Below, piece by piece: positions 59,737 through 64,000 of a stretch of DNA of 64,000 nucleotides. Numbering within the stretch: position 1 is the stretch's first letter; every line of letters begins with the position of its first letter. The DNA lies in the NCBI GenBank assembly GCA_964455935.1, contig CAYVZU010000001.1, forward strand, positions 60,268 to 124,267, written 5' to 3'. The notes under the pieces are model-generated. The model saw only the letters and a list, made by a program, of their open reading frames with translations, was not told the origin of the DNA and did not search any database. The translations under genes and the position numbers were made by a program. Origin of the DNA: CAYVZU01 sp964455935. Its GTDB lineage: Bacteria; Fibrobacterota; CAYVZU01.

Positions 59737-61035
59737 CTATTCTCCAATGGTAATATCCGACACGGTCACCGAAGAGACCTTCCCCTCTATTGAGGCATGC
59801 ACATTGGTCGAAATCTCGCCGGCTGCCTTTCCAATGCAATCGCCCGCCTTAACCCGCTCTCCCGTTTTCACGCACGCGCGCGCCGGTGCGCCGGCATGCT
59901 GGGAAAGCGGAATCCGGACGCACCGCGGCTGTCTTGTCAGTTCCTTAAGAGGCGCATGGTCCTGGTATTGAGCCAGGCCAAGCCGCTCTTTAAGTCGCGA
60001 TGTGGATGTTGTACGATAGGCGGCCATGGGGTGTGGTTTGATGGTGGATCCCTGCCAGGAAACCTTTCTCTTGCGGAGAATTGCTTTTTCCATACGGCAT
60101 GCGCCTCGCGGGTCCAGATGCTCCGGACACGAGAAGAGCGTGCATAAGTTGCAATCGCAACAGAACGCATTTCCCGCATCAATCCCGCGTTCATCCGGGA
60201 TCTGGAATAGGAGATTTCGCATGGCGACATTGGGCCGGACAGGATGGCCCAGCAGATTGCGCGGACAAAGGTCCGTACAAAACGAGCACTGATCACAAGC
60301 TGTTTTTGCCAGGAAATTGACGGCTTTCTCGTCTTTGGAACGCTTGAGGGTCCGAATTATATAATGGTCCGAGGGCAGAATCAACAGCCCGCCGGTACGC
60401 TTCGTAACAACCGCATCCAAGTTTTCCTCGACAGTGCCCATCATGGCGCCATTGTAGACAACAGCGTAATCCCCAACCGTGATTTTGACATTGGCCAGCA
60501 ATTCGCGCAAGCTCGTGCCAATGGGGGCTTTTAATGTAACCGGCTGCTCGACCGCGCCCGATATTGTCACGAACTTTTCCGTTACCGGCCTTGCCTTGCC
60601 CAAATTGTACAGAGTCTCGACATTTTGGACAACACAGCCGCATGCAATGGGAAGCGCGCCGGGCTGAATCACCCGTCCGGTGGTTTTGTATACGAGCGTA
60701 ACCTCGTCGCCGGCAGGGAAGAAATCGTCCAGTTCGATAATGCGCATTTTTTGCGAATTGATTCTTGACCGAAGAAGGGCAATGTTCTTTTGGTGTTTCT
60801 TCTTGATGCCGATGATTACCGACTTCGCACCACAGAGCTCCTGGGCCGTTTTGCCTCCAAGGAGAAATGCATCGGTGTAGCGAGAAAGGATCTCCGCGTC
60901 CTTGTGGAACAGGGGTTCGCATTCGGCCGCATTGACGATCAGGTACTCCGGGCGGGCCTTGAGCTTCACATGGGTGGGAAAACCAGCCCCTCCCGCACCC
61001 ACAATTCCGAATTCAAGAACGTCTTGCAGAATCAT
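59737..61035 (-). CDS. PduS-like electron-transfer protein (RnfC-type)
   Basis: A 432-residue microcompartment-associated RnfC/PduS family protein. GIVGAGGAGFPTHVKL near 10-25 and VNAAECEPL near 34-42 are hallmark N-terminal motifs (FMN/NADH-binding region). Two [4Fe-4S] centres are given by CDQCSFCTDLCP near 254-265 and CDCNLCTLFSCP near 299-310. A C-terminal barrel-sandwich domain has GERVKAGDCIGKAAGEISTNVHASIEGKV near 392-420. It probably moves electrons between NADH, the Fe-S shell pore and lumen enzymes. The ATG overlaps the aldolase stop (ATGA). Confidence 0.9.
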   Translation of the reverse strand: MILQDVLEFGIVGAGGAGFPTHVKLKARPEYLIVNAAECEPLFHKDAEILSRYTDAFLLGGKTAQELCGAKSVIIGIKKKHQKNIALLRSRINSQKMRIIELDDFFPAGDEVTLVYKTTGRVIQPGALPIACGCVVQNVETLYNLGKARPVTEKFVTISGAVEQPVTLKAPIGTSLRELLANVKITVGDYAVVYNGAMMGTVEENLDAVVTKRTGGLLILPSDHYIIRTLKRSKDEKAVNFLAKTACDQCSFCTDLCPRNLLGHPVRPNVAMRNLLFQIPDERGIDAGNAFCCDCNLCTLFSCPEHLDPRGACRMEKAILRKRKVSWQGSTIKPHPMAAYRTTSTSRLKERLGLAQYQDHAPLKELTRQPRCVRIPLSQHAGAPARACVKTGERVKAGDCIGKAAGEISTNVHASIEGKVSSVTVSDITIGE

Positions 61036-61892
61036 CGTGTTTGCTTCAGCGCCTCTTGCACTCTCTGCACGATCGTATCGATCAGCTCATTGCGCGAGGG
61101 CTCGGTTTCCGGACGTATGGCTTGGGCTGTGGCCCGGGTTTCCGGCTTGGCGGGCACACAGCACTGGCCGCTATTGCTGCCCGTTGGCTTTCCGCAAGCG
61201 CCGCATTGCGTGCAGAGAATGTTGTCCTTTTCCTCGATTCCAAATTTTTTCCGAAGTCCGATCAGGGCCTGAATGTTTGAATTATTAAGCGTATTTACTT
61301 TGCCCAGTCCCTTGGCGATACACATCATTTGCGCGTACAACTCAAGCGACTCCATTCGAAAATAGGACTGATAGGGGTCCTTTCCCGCGGTAAGCGCGCC
61401 GTGGTTCTCCAACAACCATGCGTCGTAATTCTTCAGCAGAGGCGCAAGCCGGTCGGGAATTTCGTTGGTTGAAGGTGTGCCATAGGGCGCAATGGGTATC
61501 GAGCCCAGGCCCAGGATAATTTCGGGGATCACGCATTCCGCCAGGGGAATTCCCGCGATGGCATGGGCCGTCGCATGAGGCGGGTGCGCGTGGAACACGC
61601 TTTTCACATCGGGCCGCTCGCGCATCACGCGCAGGTGCATTTTAATTTCGCTGGATGGCTTAAGGTCTCCGGCCTGGATCACATTTCCGTCGGGATCGAC
61701 CACGCACAGCATCTCCGGGGTAAGCATTCCCTTGCTGACACCCGTGGGCGTGCAGACAATCCGATCATCGCTGATTTTGTAGGAAATGTTGCCGTCATTG
61801 GCCGCGACCCATCCTTTTTGCCAGCATTTCAGTCCCACATCGATGATGATTCTCTTGGCCTCATACACGCTCACGGCTTTTTGAGATGTCAT
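61032..61892 (-). CDS. Microcompartment class II aldolase (L-fuculose-phosphate type) with targeting tail
   Basis: A 286-residue class II aldolase/adducin-family protein. The Zn site is expected from HAHPPHATAH near 92-101 and ENHGAL near 162-167; the catalytic acid lies in the LKPSSEIKMHL region near 71-81. After about 220 an extension appears, with cysteines in CTQCGACGKP near 229-238 and CCV near 246-248, then a proline/arginine linker and an amphipathic C-terminal helix (RNELIDTIVQRVQEALKQ near 266-283) of the kind that targets enzymes into microcompartments. L-fuculose or rhamnulose 1-phosphate is the likely substrate, giving lactaldehyde. Confidence 0.88.
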   Translation of the reverse strand: MTSQKAVSVYEAKRIIIDVGLKCWQKGWVAANDGNISYKISDDRIVCTPTGVSKGMLTPEMLCVVDPDGNVIQAGDLKPSSEIKMHLRVMRERPDVKSVFHAHPPHATAHAIAGIPLAECVIPEIILGLGSIPIAPYGTPSTNEIPDRLAPLLKNYDAWLLENHGALTAGKDPYQSYFRMESLELYAQMMCIAKGLGKVNTLNNSNIQALIGLRKKFGIEEKDNILCTQCGACGKPTGSNSGQCCVPAKPETRATAQAIRPETEPSRNELIDTIVQRVQEALKQTR

Positions 61893-61905
61893 TGGGAGGC
61901 TCCTT

Positions 61906-63111
61906 TCATTTCGATTTCAGCGCCGTGACAACGCGCTTTGTCTCGCGCGCCACCACGATCTCTTCATTCGTATTTACACAATACACCTTGATAGGCGAGG
62001 ACTCGCGGGTCTTCACGCCCTCAGTGGATTCCGCGTTCCGGGCCGAATCGAGCTCGATCCCCAGGAATGCGATCCGGTCGATAATTGCTTTGCGGAGCTT
62101 TACGTCATTAAATCCGATTCCGCCCGAGAAGGCAATCACATCGACACCTTGCATCAGAACGTGGTATGATCCGATGTAGCGCACCACATCATAAACGAGC
62201 TTATCAATGGCCAGTTGTGCCTGTACATTTCCGGATTCGGCCGCGGTTCGGATTTCGCGCATATCTCCGCTTATGCCCGAAATGCCTTTGAGTCCGCCAT
62301 TTTTGCAGAGCTCGTCCAGGGCGGCTTGAAGCGTTATGCCTTTCTTTTCCATGATGTAGGGCAAAACAAAAGGATCAATATCTCCCACCCGGCCGGATTG
62401 AACAAGCCCTGATTGCGGGGTGAAGGACATGGACACATCAAGGGAGTGGCCGTTCTGGAAAGCGCAGACCGATGAGCTTCCACCCAGGTGGCAGGCGATG
62501 ATCTTCACCCGATCCTTGGGCAGACCCAACTTGGCAATGACCGACTCGGTGACATAGCGGAATGAAGCACCGTGATACCCATACTTGCGGACCTGATATT
62601 TCTGCGTCCATTCGTGCGGCACCCCAAACACCTTTGCATAGTCTGGAATAGCGGTATGAAAACCCGGCTCAAACACCCCGACAAGCGGCGTTTCCGGCAG
62701 AATTTCCCTGAAGTATCGAATGCATTTAAGGTATGGCGGGTTATGGGCCGGCGCAAGGGAGGCATATCGCTCCATGGCATTGGTAACCTCTGTGTTTAGC
62801 AGCACGCTTCCATTCAGTTCGCCGGCCTGGACTGTCTTGAAGCCGACTGCCGCCAATTCGTTGAGATTCCGGATTGCGCCGGTCTGAGGCAAACAGAGCC
62901 TCCGATTGATCTTCTCCACGGCCTCACAATGGTCGGCCACCGGCTCCGCGCCTTTCATCTCGGCATTGGTCTTGGGATTGCCATAGGAGATTTCCGCGTT
63001 CTGGCTTCCCACCTTGTCCACGCCGCCTCGGGCCAGCTCGGTTTCGGAGTCCATATCGAAGAGCCGGCATTTATACGAGGTGGAGCCGACATTGGCAACC
63101 AAAATCTTCAT
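61906..63111 (-). CDS. ackA: Acetate/propionate kinase, microcompartment-associated
   Basis: A 401-residue acetokinase-family protein with ILVANVGSTSYKCRLFDMD near 3-21, YGYHGASFRYV near 173-183 and ACHLGGSSSVCAF near 201-213 (ATP-binding), then MSFTPQSGLVQSGRVGDIDP near 224-243. AFSGGIGFND near 325-334 is the typical late motif. It makes ATP from acetyl-phosphate (or propionyl-phosphate) formed from the aldehyde in the compartment. The gene is packed between aldolase and shell genes with 3-14 base gaps and overlaps, showing co-transcription. Whether the kinase is inside the shell is unknown. Confidence 0.9.
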   Translation of the reverse strand: MKILVANVGSTSYKCRLFDMDSETELARGGVDKVGSQNAEISYGNPKTNAEMKGAEPVADHCEAVEKINRRLCLPQTGAIRNLNELAAVGFKTVQAGELNGSVLLNTEVTNAMERYASLAPAHNPPYLKCIRYFREILPETPLVGVFEPGFHTAIPDYAKVFGVPHEWTQKYQVRKYGYHGASFRYVTESVIAKLGLPKDRVKIIACHLGGSSSVCAFQNGHSLDVSMSFTPQSGLVQSGRVGDIDPFVLPYIMEKKGITLQAALDELCKNGGLKGISGISGDMREIRTAAESGNVQAQLAIDKLVYDVVRYIGSYHVLMQGVDVIAFSGGIGFNDVKLRKAIIDRIAFLGIELDSARNAESTEGVKTRESSPIKVYCVNTNEEIVVARETKRVVTALKSK

Positions 63112-63389
63112 GCAAGTTTCCTGTTGAAGTCAATGCGGTCGACGATGGCAATTATCAGAGTGCGAATAGGCGCGCGCCCAATTTTGAAGATCTTGCGCGC
63201 TACGCCCGGCGAACTGCCGCAAATCACAGTATCCCCCCTGCCGGCGCCTACGCAATCGATGGCGATCCATTCCGCGCCGGTTTCCGTCCCATCCGGCTCG
63301 ATCGGTTGAACCACAAACACCTTTTTTGCGGCATAGGTCGGGTGCTTGGCCGTTGCGACAATTGATTTTTTAACTTTCGCCAGAAACAT
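63108..63389 (-). CDS. EutN/CcmL-type microcompartment vertex protein, copy 1
   Basis: A 93-residue BMC-P protein that would form pentamers capping the icosahedral shell. The ATG at 63389 has GAGG nine bases upstream; the 10-residue extension to 63419 is not supported. Motifs: FLAKVKKSIVATAKHPTYAAKKVFVVQP near 2-29, the core IDCVGAGRGDTVICGSSPGVARKIF near 44-68 (usually VDAVGAGxGDxVLVxxGSSAR) and IRTLIIAIVDRIDF near 75-88. The stop overlaps the acetate kinase ATG. Confidence 0.92.
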   Translation of the reverse strand: MFLAKVKKSIVATAKHPTYAAKKVFVVQPIEPDGTETGAEWIAIDCVGAGRGDTVICGSSPGVARKIFKIGRAPIRTLIIAIVDRIDFNRKLA

Positions 63390-63442
63390 GTTTGGATTCC
63401 TCAACCTCGGACACAGCATGCTGTGTCCCTACAAAGCCCATA

Positions 63443-63703
63443 TTAAGAAACAGAATCCACCAGTTCGACAATGCTGGCGTTGACCGGCGCATCCTGCTCA
63501 AAGGCTTCCGCGGCATCCGTGCTGGTGACATACACAACCCTATCGCCGGAATGGGCCAGGCCCTTGGGGTCGGCCGCCACCAGCTCCTGCCCGGCGTTAT
63601 TGCCATCCGAAGCCATCGGCTGCACAATCAAAAGCCGGACTCCGTCCAGTTGCGGAGCTTTTCTAACAGCCCATACCTTTCCCGTAACGCGGCCGAGTTT
63701 CAT
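63443..63703 (-). CDS. EutN/CcmL-type microcompartment vertex protein, copy 2
   Basis: An 86-residue BMC-P protein: LGRVTGKVWAVRKAPQLDGVRLLIVQPM near 3-30, ELVAADPKGLAHSGDRVVYVTS near 40-61 and NASIVELVDSV near 75-85. It differs from its neighbours by lacking the GAGxGD core in favour of GLAHSGD. Its ATG overlaps the stop of copy 3 (ATGA), and it is 53 bases upstream of copy 1. Having three divergent vertex proteins is typical for certain microcompartment types. Confidence 0.92.
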   Translation of the reverse strand: MKLGRVTGKVWAVRKAPQLDGVRLLIVQPMASDGNNAGQELVAADPKGLAHSGDRVVYVTSTDAAEAFEQDAPVNASIVELVDSVS

Positions 63704-63987
63704 TTGGACTTTCCTTTGGGCTCGTCCAATTCCACCGAGTCGATGATGGCCATTACAACCGCGTCAATGGGCGTACCCTTGGTCTGCTCGGTCATGCGCG
63801 CGGACGACCCAACGGAAATCAGAACGAAATCGCCCTCGCCAGCGCCCACGGAGTCCACGGCCACGTGGTAGGCCGGAAGCGGAGCGCCCCGGGCATCCGT
63901 CTCCTTGCACAGCAGGAGCTTTTTGCCTGTGAGATTTTCCTCTTTTTGCGTGGCCACCACGGTTCCAATGACATTTGCGAAGATCAT
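63700..63987 (-). CDS. EutN/CcmL-type microcompartment vertex protein, copy 3
   Basis: A 95-residue BMC-P protein: IFANVIGTVVATQKEENLTGKKLLLCKE near 2-29 and VAVDSVGAGEGDFVLISVGSSARMTEQT near 42-69, the canonical GAGEGDxVLxxxGSSAR core, ending AVVMAIIDSVELDEPKGKSK. AAGGGA lies six bases before the ATG. Only 13 bases remain before the window edge, so the operon's earlier genes (BMC-H shell proteins, aldehyde dehydrogenase and others) are expected beyond it. Confidence 0.93.
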   Translation of the reverse strand: MIFANVIGTVVATQKEENLTGKKLLLCKETDARGAPLPAYHVAVDSVGAGEGDFVLISVGSSARMTEQTKGTPIDAVVMAIIDSVELDEPKGKSK

Positions 63988-64000
63988 GACATTCCCTTCG

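Overview
The window reads as a chromosome segment (or long contig) of a Gram-negative, double-membraned bacterium of moderately high GC. It encodes an RND/TolC efflux pump, a Tad secretin, RlpA, PorV-like and other beta-barrel outer-membrane proteins, lipoproteins, and a secreted protein with a C-terminal FlgD-type Ig domain. That combination, with a microcompartment of the L-fuculose-phosphate aldolase type, suggests the FCB/PVC neighbourhood, perhaps a Fibrobacterota-like or candidate-phylum lineage. This is inference: no rRNA or other decisive marker is present. I saw no tRNA, rRNA, CRISPR array, transposase or integrase gene.

Layout. 1-13 kb is mostly housekeeping: an FHA-ABC ATPase running off the left edge, gmk, a DUF401 permease, a STAS protein, dnaA, a heptose-type nucleotidyltransferase/HAD fusion with NHL and RlpA genes, a SpoU methyltransferase and a tandem pair of cyclic-nucleotide-binding proteins. 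12.8-18.4 kb holds class II fructose-bisphosphate aldolase, galactokinase, a response regulator, an Xre regulator, a histone-deacetylase-family hydrolase and a CsgG-like protein. 18.6-22.5 kb is a partly decayed sugar locus: a LacI regulator with a perfect palindromic operator, a frameshifted and truncated ribulokinase remnant, a fucose/arabinose isomerase-family protein, a DUF4380 protein and an AraC fragment. 22.9-36.2 kb is a full Tad/Flp pilus locus (TadE/G-like proteins, Flp pilin, CpaB, CpaC, CpaF, TadB, TadC) interrupted by a 1204-residue Asp-box/FlgD-Ig secreted protein and a PorV-like barrel protein. 36.7-43.2 kb is a TetR-controlled RND efflux operon whose tolC signal-peptide region carries an in-frame 159-bp element bounded by 16-bp inverted repeats. 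43.3-47.7 kb carries aroA, aroB, a TlyA-like methyltransferase and small envelope proteins. 47.8-50.8 kb is a decayed accessory zone (nucleotidyltransferase pair, frameshifted lipoprotein, DUF2442). 50.7-57.7 kb is a complete Wadjet-type defence operon, jetABCD, preceded by a translationally coupled unknown gene. 58.1-59.1 kb has a DUF433/DUF5615 toxin-antitoxin pair and a frameshifted small gene. 59.2-64.0 kb is part of a bacterial microcompartment operon (three pentameric vertex proteins, acetate kinase, class II aldolase, PduS-like and PduT-like proteins) that continues beyond the right edge.

Working together: the sugar locus and the microcompartment could belong to one L-fucose/rhamnose-like route (isomerase, kinase, aldolase, aldehyde processing to acetate), with the local kinase now broken. 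The Tad genes probably build a pilus and may also serve the large secreted protein encoded among them. Wadjet and the neighbouring toxin-antitoxin genes form a small defence island beside the microcompartment. Several genes were placed at GTG starts or internal ATGs because stop/start overlaps (ATGA, GTGA, TAATG) or Shine-Dalgarno sequences support them.
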